DNA from: Flavimaricola sp.
Lineage (GTDB): Bacteria; Pseudomonadota; Alphaproteobacteria; Rhodobacterales; Rhodobacteraceae
Assembly: GCA_029255105.1 (NCBI GenBank)
Contig: JAQWWH010000060.1
Span: 56,508 to 120,507, forward strand
Direction: 5' to 3'
DNA length: 64,000 nucleotides
Each line of letters starts with the position of its first letter. The stretch's first letter is position 1. The position numbers and the translations under genes were made by a program. Under the pieces are notes generated by a model that was not told the DNA's origin, ran no database searches, and saw only the letters and a list, made by a program, of their open reading frames with translations. This document shows, piece by piece, positions 32,541-41,045 of this stretch.

Positions 32541-33829
32541 TGGGTAGCGTCCTTTGGAAAAATCAGGATCGCCCTGAAGTCATTTACATTTGTCAGGGTC
32601 GGACCGGTGACGACCTGATCGCCGGATGCAGCAAAAAAGCTGTGGCTGTCATTGATGGCCAGCGCCCGGGTCGCATCATATGGCGTGCGCGGCAGCGTAT
32701 TGGGGCCGATGATGGCCCCAGCCACCTCTGCTGCGCCATCGACCCCATCGGTATCACAGGCGATCGCGTAGATGCCCACGGCCCCCTCCAGCGCCACGGC
32801 GAGGGCCAGCGCGTATTCCGCATTCGGCCCCCCGATCCCGTCGCCACGGCGGGTCACGGTCAGCTCTCCGCCGGACAAGAGGAGGACAGGCGCATCGCCT
32901 GTGGTAAGGCCTGCCTGCGCCCCTAGCGCCAGTGCCGCGTGGGCTGCCGCCACCTCCCGAGCCTCGCCCTCGAGGGCATCGCCAAGGATGCGGACCACGC
33001 AACCGGCCTCAGCGGCGAGTTCGGCGGCAGCGGCAAGGGATTGCGACGGGGCAACGATGACGCGATTCTCGACCCTGCTCAGGCGGGGGTCGCCCGGAGG
33101 GACGACGCCGGTCGGACCGCCAAGCACCACCTGGGCCGAGGGCGGCAAAGCGATCGACCAGCGTGCCACGATGTCGCGGGCGTCCTGCGGGGTCGAGGCA
33201 TCCCCGACCGTGGGACCAGAGCCGATATAGGCCGGATCGTCCCCCGGCACGTCCGAGATCATCAGTGACACCATCTGGGCGGGCCATGCGGCGGCGGCCA
33301 GTTGCCCGCCCTTGACCCGGCTCAGGTGCTTGCGCAGGACATTCATCCGGTCGATCGGCGCGCCAGAGGCCAGAAGGGCCGCATTCACCCCCTGCTTTTC
33401 CGCCAACGTCATCGATCCGGCAGGTGCGACCAGAAGGGCCGACGCACCGCCCGAAATCAGGGCCAGCACCATGTCGCCCTCCCCCAGACCCTCCAACAGG
33501 GCCAACATCCGGGCGGTGGCAGCTTCTCCGGCCGCATCCGGAACCGGGTGTGCCGCCTCGACGATCTCAATGCCCAGACAAGGGCGGGCATAGCCGTACC
33601 TTGTGATGACCAGGCCTTCACAGGGGCCCCAAGCGGCCTCAACCGCTTCGGCCATGCGGGCAGAGGCCTTGCCGGCCCCAACAACCACCACCCGTCCAGC
33701 AGGACGGGGCGGAAGGGCTGCGGGAATCACCAGCATCGGATCAGCCACGGCGACGGCCCGATCAAAGAAGCGGCGCAAGAGGACGGCAGGGGATTCGGCA
33801 GGGGTCACATCTATCGTCCATTCAGGCAA
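32537..33829 (-). CDS. glycerate 2-kinase (MOFRL family)
   Basis: The 430-residue protein has the two-domain GckA/TtuD layout: an N-terminal glycerate kinase domain with VVVVGAGKASARMAEAVE near residue 50 and ALISGGASALLVAPAG near 125, and a C-terminal MOFRL domain with VLLLSGGELTVTRRGDG near 320 and YAIACDTDGVDG near 370. Enzymes of this family phosphorylate D-glycerate to 2-phosphoglycerate. It is the first gene of the three-gene minus-strand operon, so the upstream steps probably yield glycerate or hydroxypyruvate. Hydroxypyruvate reductase is an older name for the same family. Confidence 0.88.
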   Translation of the reverse strand: MPEWTIDVTPAESPAVLLRRFFDRAVAVADPMLVIPAALPPRPAGRVVVVGAGKASARMAEAVEAAWGPCEGLVITRYGYARPCLGIEIVEAAHPVPDAAGEAATARMLALLEGLGEGDMVLALISGGASALLVAPAGSMTLAEKQGVNAALLASGAPIDRMNVLRKHLSRVKGGQLAAAAWPAQMVSLMISDVPGDDPAYIGSGPTVGDASTPQDARDIVARWSIALPPSAQVVLGGPTGVVPPGDPRLSRVENRVIVAPSQSLAAAAELAAEAGCVVRILGDALEGEAREVAAAHAALALGAQAGLTTGDAPVLLLSGGELTVTRRGDGIGGPNAEYALALAVALEGAVGIYAIACDTDGVDGAAEVAGAIIGPNTLPRTPYDATRALAINDSHSFFAASGDQVVTGPTLTNVNDFRAILIFPKDATQ

Positions 33830-33920
33830 TCAGTAGGCGCAGACTGCACCGGAAAAGGGTCTGCATCCAGCACCATCCACCTGCAAAAAGCCGGTGACAG
33901 GATTTTCCGTTGATTAGCGT
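33830..33920. other. non-coding stretch between the kinase gene and the tRNA promoter
   Basis: These 91 bp hold the start region of the minus-strand glycerate kinase operon. TGCAAAAAGCCGGTG lies near 33882, but no confident promoter or operator could be named on the minus strand. No ORF with a ribosome site is seen. Confidence 0.3.
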
Positions 33921-33949
33921 TTGACACCGCTCGCGGGGCAAAGTATCGC
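33921..33949 (+). promoter_or_regulatory. sigma-70-type promoter of the tRNA-Met gene
   Basis: TTGACA at 33921-33926 and TATCGC at 33944-33949 are separated by 17 bp. Transcription would begin around 33956, eight bases before the mature tRNA. It is one of the best consensus -35 elements in the window. Confidence 0.65.
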
Positions 33950-33963
33950 ACCACCGATTGCTT

Positions 33964-34040
33964 GGCGTGGTAGCTCAGCTGGTTAGAGCACAGCACTCAT
34001 AATGCTGGGGTCGGCGGTTCAAGTCCGCCCCACGCTACCA
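33964..34040 (+). tRNA. tRNA-Met (CAT), elongator type
   Basis: The 77-nt gene folds as a cloverleaf: acceptor GGCGTGG (33964-33970) pairs with CCACGCT (34030-34036) with one G-T at the end, the D arm carries AGCTCAGCTGGTTAGAGC, the anticodon loop CTCATAA reads CAT, and the T arm GGCGGTTCAAGTCCGCC is complete. CCA is encoded. TAGCTCAG followed by GGTTAGAGCACA and the CACTCATAATG context match elongator tRNA-Met better than initiator tRNA or the lysidine-modified tRNA-Ile2, though the latter is not fully excluded by eye. Confidence 0.93.
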
Positions 34041-34201
34041 AGCAACCTCCTTTGGGTACGATGTTTGACCAGGGCGCTAAACGGGCGCCCCGGAGACAGG
34101 CGCAAAGGGATGTGACAAACGCCCATTCCAGAACCGCGAAACGGGATGTCTTTCCCGCGCGCCCGAAATCGGGCATGTCACGACAAACAAAGGCGTGATC
34201 C
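34041..34201. other. non-coding region between tRNA and the GlcD-like gene
   Basis: This 161-bp gap contains a possible hairpin GGGCGC/GCGCCC at about 34075-34094, not followed by T residues. The minus-strand reading here ending GGLEPPTPAL is the well-known false translation of a tRNA gene. No convincing promoter for the next gene was found. Confidence 0.4.
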
Positions 34202-35623
34202 ATGACCGAATTACTCGACCAACTTCGCCAAGCAGTGGGCCCAACTCATGTGCTGACTGGCGCGGACTGCGCCCGCTGGGATCACGACTGGACCGGCGCA
34301 TATCAGGCCACGCCCCTTGCAGTGGTGCGCCCTGCCTGCACAGCCGAAGTGTCCGAGGTCCTGCGTATCGCGCACGCAAGCAGCACACCGGTCGTTCCCG
34401 TCTCGGGCAACACCGGACTGGCGGGGGGAACCTATGCCAAAGGGGCCGTCATGCTGTCCGTGGACCGGATGAATGCCATCCGCGAAATCCGCAAAGACGG
34501 TCGGCTGGCTATTGTGGAGGCCGGGGTGATTCTGGCCAATCTTCACAGCGCGGCGGCGGATCACGATCTGATCTTTCCTCTCACATTCGGCGCGCGCGGC
34601 TCTGCCATGGTCGGGGGGTTCCTCTCGACCAACGCTGGTGGGTCAAACGTTCTGCGCTATGGCAACACGCGTGATCTGTGCATGGGGCTCGAGGTTGTCC
34701 TGGCAGACGGGCGGGTCATGAACCTGATGAGCGAGCTGCACAAGGACAACTCGGGCCTGAACCTGCGCCACCTGATGGTGGGGGCCGAAGGCACCTTGGG
34801 GATAATCACAGCAGCCGTGCTAAAGCTTAAGCCCCGCCCAAAGGCCTATGCCACCGCCATGCTGGCAGTCCCGAAACTGTCGGACGCGGTCGGCCTGCTC
34901 AACCGGATCCAGGACCTGACAGGTGGTGCCGTAGAGGCCTTTGAATACATGCCGCGCAGCTACATCGAAGGACACCTGCGCGAAATCGCCGGTGCCCGGC
35001 CGCCGTTTGAAAAGATGCACGACGTCAACATCATGATCGAGATAGGAGCCACCGCCCCCCGCGACGCCGATCCCTTGCCAGACGGATCAGTGCCCATTGT
35101 CACCCTGCTGGAAGACACGCTGGCCAGCTTCCTCGAGGATGGCACGCTTGAGGACGCCGTCATTGCCACTAACGAGGCGCAAAGGGCCGAGATGTGGGCA
35201 AGGCGCGAGGCCGCCGCCGAGGTCGTCTTTGCCCGTAAACCGGTGGTCAACAACGACATCTGCGTACCAGTGGACAAGGTCGTGACGTTTTTGGACGACG
35301 CTATCGCACGGATCAATGCCTTCGACCCGGAGGCAGAGGCGCTCTGCGTTGCACACTTGGGAGACGGGAATATCCACTACACCGTCTACCCCTCGGCCGA
35401 TGATGCGTCCCTTGCCGACCGCATCCTCGAAACCGTCGAGGATGTCGTTCAGGATCTGTCCGGCAGCTTTTCTGCCGAACACGGGATCGGGCTGGGCAAG
35501 CTGACTTCGATGCAGCGGCGCAAGGACCCCGTCGCCCTAAGCATGATGCACAGCATCAAGGCCGCCCTCGACCCAAAAGGCATTCTCAACCCGGGCAAGG
35601 TCTTTCCGCCGGTCGGCAGCTAG
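34202..35623 (+). CDS. GlcD-like FAD-binding dehydrogenase
   Basis: A 473-residue member of the PCMH-type FAD family. VVPVSGNTGLAGGTYAKG near residue 65 and FGARGSAMVGGFLSTNAGGSNVLRYG near 125 hold the diphosphate-binding loops; the C-terminal domain has AHLGDGNIHYTVYPS near 385 and SFSAEHGIGLGKLTSM near 425, the metal-binding histidine motifs of D-2-hydroxyacid dehydrogenases. These oxidise D-lactate, glycolate or D-2-hydroxyglutarate. No GlcE/GlcF partners are adjacent, so a single-subunit D-2-hydroxyglutarate or D-lactate dehydrogenase is more likely than glycolate oxidase. The exact substrate is uncertain. Confidence 0.85.
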   Translation: MTELLDQLRQAVGPTHVLTGADCARWDHDWTGAYQATPLAVVRPACTAEVSEVLRIAHASSTPVVPVSGNTGLAGGTYAKGAVMLSVDRMNAIREIRKDGRLAIVEAGVILANLHSAAADHDLIFPLTFGARGSAMVGGFLSTNAGGSNVLRYGNTRDLCMGLEVVLADGRVMNLMSELHKDNSGLNLRHLMVGAEGTLGIITAAVLKLKPRPKAYATAMLAVPKLSDAVGLLNRIQDLTGGAVEAFEYMPRSYIEGHLREIAGARPPFEKMHDVNIMIEIGATAPRDADPLPDGSVPIVTLLEDTLASFLEDGTLEDAVIATNEAQRAEMWARREAAAEVVFARKPVVNNDICVPVDKVVTFLDDAIARINAFDPEAEALCVAHLGDGNIHYTVYPSADDASLADRILETVEDVVQDLSGSFSAEHGIGLGKLTSMQRRKDPVALSMMHSIKAALDPKGILNPGKVFPPVGS

Positions 35624-35627
35624 AGGT

Positions 35628-36590
35628 TCACGCTGCCCCCGACGTAGCCGCGCTGTCAAAAAAGCCCGGGCCAGCCTGCTGCAATAGCCTGCTAGCCATA
35701 TCGCGGCCAAGTTCGGGGCCATCCTCGATAGGCGCTTCGCTCGCGTCGGCCAACACAAGAGAGCCATCCGTGCGCAGGATTTCACCGCGCAGCCGCAGGG
35801 TGCCACCATCCAATTCGGCCAGGCCGCCAATCGGCGTCTCGCAAGAGCCGTCCAGGGCGCCAAGAAACGCCCGTTCCGCCGCAAGCCTCTGGCCGGTTGG
35901 GCCATGATGGATCGCGGCCAGAAGGTCTGCCGTGACAGGATCGTCGATCCGGCGCTCGATCCCGATCGCGCCCTGGGCCACGGCTGGCAGCATCTCGTCA
36001 GTCGAAATGGCGACACGTGGCACATCTGACATATGAAGGCGGTTCAACCCGGCCATCGCCAGGAACGTCGCCTCAGCCACGCCCTCGCTCAACTTGCGCA
36101 ATCGGGTTTGAACGTTGCCACGAAACTCCACGATGTTCAGATCAGGACGGCGATGCAGCAACTGGGCGCGCCGACGCAGGCTCGAAGTGCCAACGGTCGC
36201 CCCTTGGGGCAAATCAGCAAGGCCACCCTGCCCCAACGAGATAAAGGCATCCCGCACATCCTCGCGCGGCAGATACGTGTCCAGAATCAGGCCGAGGGGC
36301 TGGTCGACAGGCATGTCCTTCATCGAATGGACGGCAATATCGATGGACCCATCCAACAAGGCCTCTTCGATCTCGCGGGTGAAAAGGCCCTTGCCGCCAA
36401 TCTCCTTGAGAGGGCGGTCCTGGATGGCATCGCCTGTCACCTTGATGACGACGATAGAAAAGGCCTCTTCGGGCAGGTCAAAAGCGGCCATGAGCCGCGA
36501 ACGGGTCTCATGCGCCTGAGCCAAGGCCAGGGGAGACCCCCGGGTTCCGATATTGAGGGGCGAAGCGGGAGAGGGCAGGGTCAATTTCAT
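35628..36590 (-). CDS. hemC: porphobilinogen deaminase (hydroxymethylbilane synthase)
   Basis: A 320-residue protein with all HemC signatures: NIGTRGSPLALAQAHETRSR near the N terminus, DIAVHSMKDMPVDQPLGL near residue 90 with the catalytic aspartate, GTSSLRRRAQLLHRRPDLNI near 135, and the cofactor cysteine in LDGSCETPIGG near 250. It polymerises four porphobilinogen molecules to hydroxymethylbilane in heme (and, if present, bacteriochlorophyll) synthesis. It is divergent from hemE over a 91-bp region that holds a perfect small palindrome. Its stop is four bases from the convergent dehydrogenase gene. Confidence 0.95.
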   Translation of the reverse strand: MKLTLPSPASPLNIGTRGSPLALAQAHETRSRLMAAFDLPEEAFSIVVIKVTGDAIQDRPLKEIGGKGLFTREIEEALLDGSIDIAVHSMKDMPVDQPLGLILDTYLPREDVRDAFISLGQGGLADLPQGATVGTSSLRRRAQLLHRRPDLNIVEFRGNVQTRLRKLSEGVAEATFLAMAGLNRLHMSDVPRVAISTDEMLPAVAQGAIGIERRIDDPVTADLLAAIHHGPTGQRLAAERAFLGALDGSCETPIGGLAELDGGTLRLRGEILRTDGSLVLADASEAPIEDGPELGRDMASRLLQQAGPGFFDSAATSGAA

Positions 36591-36626
36591 GAGTCTTTCT
36601 TAGATGTGTAAACAAAACCTGACAAC

Positions 36627-36641
36627 TGCCTTGACAAGGCA
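36627..36641. promoter_or_regulatory. palindrome TGCCTTGACAAGGCA in the hemC-hemE divergent promoter region
   Basis: TGCCTTG and CAAGGCA flank a central A in a perfect 15-bp palindrome. It contains a -35-like TTGACA on the + strand (36631-36636) and TTGTCA on the - strand, so one protein bound here could control both hemC and hemE. A clear -10 at 17 bp is not visible for either gene. Operator function is inferred. Confidence 0.45.
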
Positions 36642-36681
36642 ACTGGCTCTTGGGACCAAAAGACTAACTTTAGGAGTTCAA

Positions 36682-37716
36682 ATGTCCCAGACCAAATCCA
36701 TCCTCCGCGCGCTGGCCGGCGAAACCCTTCCCACACCGCCGATCTGGATGATGCGCCAGGCCGGGCGGTATCTGCCCGAATATCGGGCAACCAGGGCCGA
36801 GGCCGGGGATTTCCTGTCCCTGTGCTACAATTCGGAACTGGCCGCAGAGGTCACGCTACAACCGATCAGACGGTACGGATTCGATGCCGCCATCCTGTTT
36901 GCCGATATCCTGCTGCTGCCGCAGGCCCTCGGAGCTGAGCTTTGGTTCGAGACAGGCGAAGGCCCGCGGATGTCCACGATCACGGATGCCGCCGGGCTCA
37001 AGACGATGAAACCGGCGGATGCCATCCACGACCATCTTGCCCCGGTCTACGAAACCGTGCGCATCCTTGCGCGAGAACTTCCCCCCGAAACCACGCTAAT
37101 CGGCTTTGCCGGGGCACCGTGGACGGTGGCCACCTACATGATCGCAGGGCGAGGCACACCCGACCAGGCCCCTGCACACCTGCTAAAATCCCAGGACAGG
37201 ACAACATTCGAGGCGATCATTGACCGGCTGACCGAGGCGACGATCGAATACCTCTCCATGCAGGTCGAGGCCGGGGCCGAAGTGGTCAAACTGTTCGACA
37301 GCTGGGCAGGCTCGCTTCAGGGGGACGACTTCGACGCCTATTCCCTGGCGCCCATGCGTAAGATCACCCAAACGCTGAAGGACCGGCACCCGGGTCTTCC
37401 CATCATCGCCTTCCCGCGCGGCGCAGGCGAACGCTATGTTGGCGCCCATGCGGCCACAGGTGCCGACTGCATCGCGCTTGATGACGGGGTCACGGCCGCC
37501 TGGGCGGCAGGACACGTCCAGACGGCAGGCTGCGTTCAGGGCAACCTTGCCTCGTCCCATATGGTTACCGGTGGGGACACGTTGGTCCAGGAAACCCGAA
37601 AGATCGTAGAGGCCCTTTCGAATGGCCCCCACATCTTCAACCTAGGACACGGCATCACCCCGGACGCCGATCCCGAAAACGTTCAGCTGATGATCGACAC
37701 CGTCCGGGGCAACTGA
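36682..37716 (+). CDS. hemE: uroporphyrinogen decarboxylase
   Basis: The ATG at 36682 with TAGGAG ten bases upstream gives 344 residues, the normal HemE length. [17 protein letters not shown] near residue 20 and [18 protein letters not shown] near 140 are the two PROSITE-type family motifs, and FPRGAGERY and [15 protein letters not shown] lie in the C-terminal half. HemE removes the four acetate carboxyls of uroporphyrinogen III. It is divergent from hemC and converges on hemF, with a mosaic repeat between. Confidence 0.95.
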   Translation: MSQTKSILRALAGETLPTPPIWMMRQAGRYLPEYRATRAEAGDFLSLCYNSELAAEVTLQPIRRYGFDAAILFADILLLPQALGAELWFETGEGPRMSTITDAAGLKTMKPADAIHDHLAPVYETVRILARELPPETTLIGFAGAPWTVATYMIAGRGTPDQAPAHLLKSQDRTTFEAIIDRLTEATIEYLSMQVEAGAEVVKLFDSWAGSLQGDDFDAYSLAPMRKITQTLKDRHPGLPIIAFPRGAGERYVGAHAATGADCIALDDGVTAAWAAGHVQTAGCVQGNLASSHMVTGGDTLVQETRKIVEALSNGPHIFNLGHGITPDADPENVQLMIDTVRGN

Positions 37717-37723
37717 CCCTTCA

Positions 37724-37786
37724 GCTTCTTCGGATCAAAAGTATCCCGGGGGGACGGCCAAGGGCCGAGGGGGGCAGAGCCCCCCT
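37724..37786. repeat. intergenic mosaic repeat, copy B
   Basis: GCTTCTTCGGATCAAAAGTA followed by TCCCGGGGGGA and, after a spacer, the hairpin GGGGGGCAGAGCCCCCC lies between convergent hemE and hemF. The 5' module is nearly identical to that at 56954 (one base differs in the first 20). Just beyond lies a second hairpin, CATTC-AAAATG-GAATG (37787-37802). Confidence 0.75.
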
Positions 37787-37801
37787 CATTCAAAATGGAA
37801 T

Positions 37802-37821
37802 GCGCCGCAGGCGCGCCTTTT
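37802..37821 (+). terminator. hairpin with T4 between hemE and hemF
   Basis: GCGCC (37802-37806) and GGCGC (37810-37814) form a stem with the loop GCA, followed by GCC and TTTT. It is four bases from the hemF stop and probably the hemE intrinsic terminator, or part of the repeat block before it. Confidence 0.45.
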
Positions 37822-37824
37822 GGG

Positions 37825-38724
37825 TCAAACCCACTTGGCCAGCGGCGGGAGGCTCATCAGCACCGCATTGGCGTCATGGCCAGTCTCCAGCCCGAACTTG
37901 GTGCCCCGGTCGTAGACGAGGTTGTATTCGGCATAGAGGCCGCGATGGATTAGCTGGACATCCTTGTCCGCCTCGGTCCAGGGGGTATCGCGGCGCTTTT
38001 CCACCAAGGGCACATAGGCGGGCAGGAAGGCACGGCCGATGTCCTGGGTCAGCTTGAAGTCTGCCTCCCAGTCGCCCGTGCAGTAGTCATCCATGAAAAT
38101 ACCGCCGACACCCCGGGCGCGGCCACGATGTGGCACGAAAAAGTACTCGTCCGCCCATTCCTTCAGGCGCGGGTAATGCTCTTCGCCATGCGGATCGAGG
38201 TGGGTCTTCTGGGTGGCATGGAAATGGGCTGTATCCTCGTCATACTCCAGACAGGGGTTCAGATCCGATCCGCCCCCGAACCACCAGGCACCCGGTGTCC
38301 AGAACATGCGAGTGTTCATGTGGACCGCAGGGGCATGAGGGTTTTGCATATGCGCCACAAGCGAGATGCCGGACGCCCAGAACCTGGGATCCTCCGCCAT
38401 GCCCGGCACGCCACGGGCGGCCATCGCCTTTTGGGCGCGTTCCCCAAGGGTTCCATAGACGGTCGAGATATTGACCCCAACCTTCTCAAATACCCGACCA
38501 CCGCGCATAACGCTCATCAAGCCACCACCGGCGTCGCTGCCATCATCGGCAGAACGTTTGGTCTCGGAAACCTCGAAACGGCCGACAGGCAAGGCGGCGG
38601 TCGGGCCGTCGGTCTGGCTGTCTTCAAGCCCTTCAAATGCCGCGACAATCTCATTTCGCAGACTCCGGAACCACGCGGCCGCCCTGGCCTTTTCCGTCTC
38701 AAATCCAACCGCCGTCATCGGCAT
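37825..38724 (-). CDS. hemF: oxygen-dependent coproporphyrinogen III oxidase
   Basis: A start at 38724 (AAGGGA upstream) gives 299 residues; an ATG two codons later is also possible. VFEKVGVNISTVYG near residue 75, NPHAPAVHMNTRMFW near 125 with the catalytic histidine, WFGGGSDLNPCLEYDEDTAHFH near 145 and FDRG-type LVYDRGTKFGLETGHDANAVLMSLPP near the end are diagnostic of aerobic HemF. It uses oxygen to form protoporphyrinogen IX from coproporphyrinogen III. Together with hemC and hemE it forms a heme locus transcribed in three separate units. Confidence 0.95.
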   Translation of the reverse strand: MPMTAVGFETEKARAAAWFRSLRNEIVAAFEGLEDSQTDGPTAALPVGRFEVSETKRSADDGSDAGGGLMSVMRGGRVFEKVGVNISTVYGTLGERAQKAMAARGVPGMAEDPRFWASGISLVAHMQNPHAPAVHMNTRMFWTPGAWWFGGGSDLNPCLEYDEDTAHFHATQKTHLDPHGEEHYPRLKEWADEYFFVPHRGRARGVGGIFMDDYCTGDWEADFKLTQDIGRAFLPAYVPLVEKRRDTPWTEADKDVQLIHRGLYAEYNLVYDRGTKFGLETGHDANAVLMSLPPLAKWV

Positions 38725-38815
38725 CCGTCCCTTGCTATTGACTATCATTCGGTCCTAGCACTGTTTGCTTAGGCCGACCACCATACCTTGATCCAGATCA
38801 CCAAAGGAAATCGCC

Positions 38816-39199
38816 ATGCGCCGCGCCCTCCTTCTTCTCCCCTTGCTCGCCGCAGCCTGTGCTTCGCCGCAAGAGCAATGCATCAGCCAGGTTACCCGGG
38901 ATCTGCGCGTCATCGGTGGCTTGGTGAACGAAACCCAGGGCAACCTTGCCCGGGGATATGCGATCCAGCAAGTCAGTGAAGAACAGGTCGTCCGGCGCAC
39001 CTGTACCGGCAAGAACGAGGACGGCAGCACCTTCACATTCAGGTGCGACAACACCACGACGGTCACTCGCGATGTACCCGTCGCCATCGACCTGAATGCA
39101 GAGCAGGCCAAGCTCAACTCTCTGCTAGAGCGTCAATCACAGCTAGAGCGGTCCTCGCAAGCCGCCATCCAGCAATGCGCCGTCGCCTATCCCGAATAG
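38816..39199 (+). CDS. small putative lipoprotein
   Basis: A 127-residue protein with a lipoprotein signal: MRR, a hydrophobic stretch, and the lipobox LAAAC with acylated cysteine at about residue 16. The mature part has an Asn/Thr-rich strand region with two more cysteines in RRTCTGKNEDGSTFTFRCDN, which could form a disulfide, and a C-terminal helix rich in Gln (EQAKLNSLLERQSQLERSSQ), possibly coiled coil. I do not recognise a named family; it should be an outer-membrane or periplasm-facing lipoprotein. It is divergent from hemF over 91 bp. Confidence 0.75.
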   Translation: MRRALLLLPLLAAACASPQEQCISQVTRDLRVIGGLVNETQGNLARGYAIQQVSEEQVVRRTCTGKNEDGSTFTFRCDNTTTVTRDVPVAIDLNAEQAKLNSLLERQSQLERSSQAAIQQCAVAYPE

Positions 39200-39202
39200 G
39201 GG

Positions 39203-40006
39203 TCAGTGCGCCGCGACGCAGGCCGGATCGATCAGGGTCCGGCCACCATCGACAGTGATGATCTGCCCGGTGACAAAGCCTGACGCGTCCGAGGCTAGGT
39301 ATTGCACGGCGTCGGACACCTCACCGGGGCTGGCGATACGGCTGAGTGGCGTATGCTCCAGGATCTCAGCGCGCATCCCATCCTGCTCCTTCAACGCCCC
39401 CTTCAGGCTGGCGCTCATCACGCTGCCAAAGGCCACGGCATTGACCCGGATCCGCTTGGGCGCAAGGGCGACGGCCAGTGCGCGGGTCATCTGGTCAAGG
39501 GCGGCGGAGCTGATGGAATAGCCCAACAAGTCGGGGTGGGCGCGACGTGCAGCGATCGAGGACAGGTTGATGATTGAACCGACAGGTCCATCGCCATCGG
39601 GATCGGCCTGCTTGATCATCCGTTTGGCTGTCGCCTGGCTCAGCTTGAGGGCCGTCATCATGTTCTGTTGCAGCAGGAGCGATACCGAATCGTCATCGGG
39701 ATCGAACGGATCGGTCGTCATCACCTGACGCGAGGCATTCACGAGAATGTCGATTCGATCAAAGGCGTCATGGGTCAGGGACAACAGGTTGGTGATCGTC
39801 AGCTTTTCCCGCAGGTCACCGGCAAAAATGCGAACTGGGCCCTCTTCACCGGCAAGTTGGCCGACTTCCCGTTCCAACGCTGCTTCGTCGCGATCGGCAA
39901 AGACAACGTTGGCACCTTGGTCGACAAAGTGTCGAGCAATGGCCAGGCCAACACCATGGGCCGCTCCGGTGACGATGGCGGTCTTGCCGGCAATGGAAAA
40001 GGACAT
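39203..40006 (-). CDS. SDR-family oxidoreductase with Y-x3-S active site
   Basis: A 267-residue classical SDR. AIVTGAAHGVGLAIARHF binds the nucleotide and Asp of FADRDEAAL suggests NAD(H). The active-site region has serines in NLSSIAARR and Y163, but the catalytic lysine is missing: Y163-SIS-S167. The NNAG motif is changed to NASRQ. The C terminus with DGGRTLIDPACVAAH is complete. Three altered sites suggest a degraded or specialised SDR, perhaps a binding or regulatory protein. AGGAG precedes the ATG. Neighbours give no clear substrate. Confidence 0.72.
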   Translation of the reverse strand: MSFSIAGKTAIVTGAAHGVGLAIARHFVDQGANVVFADRDEAALEREVGQLAGEEGPVRIFAGDLREKLTITNLLSLTHDAFDRIDILVNASRQVMTTDPFDPDDDSVSLLLQQNMMTALKLSQATAKRMIKQADPDGDGPVGSIINLSSIAARRAHPDLLGYSISSAALDQMTRALAVALAPKRIRVNAVAFGSVMSASLKGALKEQDGMRAEILEHTPLSRIASPGEVSDAVQYLASDASGFVTGQIITVDGGRTLIDPACVAAH

Positions 40007-40049
40007 GGGATACTCCTGAACTCGGGGCCGGCTTTGGGCCGGACCGATG

Positions 40050-41024
40050 TCATTTGCGTGGTCGCACCGCGTGAAAGACCTTGAAGGCAGAATCGCCAGA
40101 CACTTCCTCGACCTTCACAAATCGCTCGCGAAGGGTGGTCTCGTAGGGCAGGTGGCGATTGGCCACAAGCCAGAGTTGGCCGCCAGGGTTAAGCATCCCG
40201 GCTGCGGCTGCAATAAAGCTCCGTCCCAGCGACGTATCAGCGTTGCGCCCAACGTGGAAAGGCGGATTGCAGACAACCGCGCCGTATTTCACGTCCGGGG
40301 TCCAGCGCGTGGCATCAGCCCAGTGAAACCCGGCCCGCGGATCTGGGATGTTCTGCCGGGCGCAGTCCAGCGACATGGCCTCTGCCTCGATCAGGTCCAG
40401 ATGGGTCACGCCATCGCATTTGAGGATAACGGCGGACAGGTAACCCCAGCCTGCACCCAGGTCTGCTACCCGGCCGGGCAACTTGGCCGGCAATGTCGCG
40501 GCCAGCAGAGCAGAGCCCCGGTCGACGCCACCTTCTGAAAACACCCCTGCTCGGGTGATGAAGCCATCCGGTCCCCTGATCGGCTCGGGCTCGGCCCAAG
40601 CCGAAAGATCAATAGATGCGGATTGGATGGCGAACAGCCGCCCATGCGATTTTGTGATCGAGGCCAGCTCGCCGACCTTTTTGCGAATGTCCTTGAACAG
40701 GCTGTCGACGCCATCGGTCTTTTGCCCGTCGATCACCACCAACGAGGCTAGCCCGGCAGCCTCCGCCACAAGGGCGCGGGCCAGGGCCTTGGACCGTGGG
40801 ACAACTACGACGGCCAATCCCGCAGGTTCGGCGCTGGTCCCGGTGGCATATCCCATGTCCCGCCAAAAGTCGTGGTCGGGCCGAAAGCTATGGCTGACGT
40901 GCACCTGATCCTTGTCGAAGGCGGAAAGATCATAGCCCATCGGCGGACGCAAAACCGCCACACCACCCTCTGGCTGCGAGACAAGACCCTGTTCAAGGGC
41001 CAATGAAAGGCGGGACTGTGACAT
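40050..41024 (-). CDS. class I methyltransferase, RsmC-like
   Basis: A 324-residue protein of the RsmC/RlmG type: a degenerate N-terminal methyltransferase-like half and a catalytic C-terminal half with VADLGAGWGYLSAVIL near residue 185 for S-adenosylmethionine and AVVCNPPFHVG near 255, the NPPF motif for guanine N2 methylation. RsmC modifies G1207 of 16S rRNA. The target could also be another guanine, so the gene symbol is left open. It precedes clpS on the same strand with about 20 bp between. Confidence 0.78.
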   Translation of the reverse strand: MSQSRLSLALEQGLVSQPEGGVAVLRPPMGYDLSAFDKDQVHVSHSFRPDHDFWRDMGYATGTSAEPAGLAVVVVPRSKALARALVAEAAGLASLVVIDGQKTDGVDSLFKDIRKKVGELASITKSHGRLFAIQSASIDLSAWAEPEPIRGPDGFITRAGVFSEGGVDRGSALLAATLPAKLPGRVADLGAGWGYLSAVILKCDGVTHLDLIEAEAMSLDCARQNIPDPRAGFHWADATRWTPDVKYGAVVCNPPFHVGRNADTSLGRSFIAAAAGMLNPGGQLWLVANRHLPYETTLRERFVKVEEVSGDSAFKVFHAVRPRK

Positions 41025-41045
41025 CAGGTAAGGACCCTCAGGTCC

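Noticed and set aside
34075..34094. Hairpin after the tRNA gene as an intrinsic terminator
   Set aside because: No T-run follows and the stem is short; left as an unassigned structure.
33997..34203. Minus-strand frame ending GGLEPPTPAL
   Set aside because: This is the classic false translation of a tRNA gene.
36604..36681. N-terminal extension of HemE
   Set aside because: It runs through the promoter/palindrome region, and ATG 36682 has a ribosome site and gives the normal HemE length.
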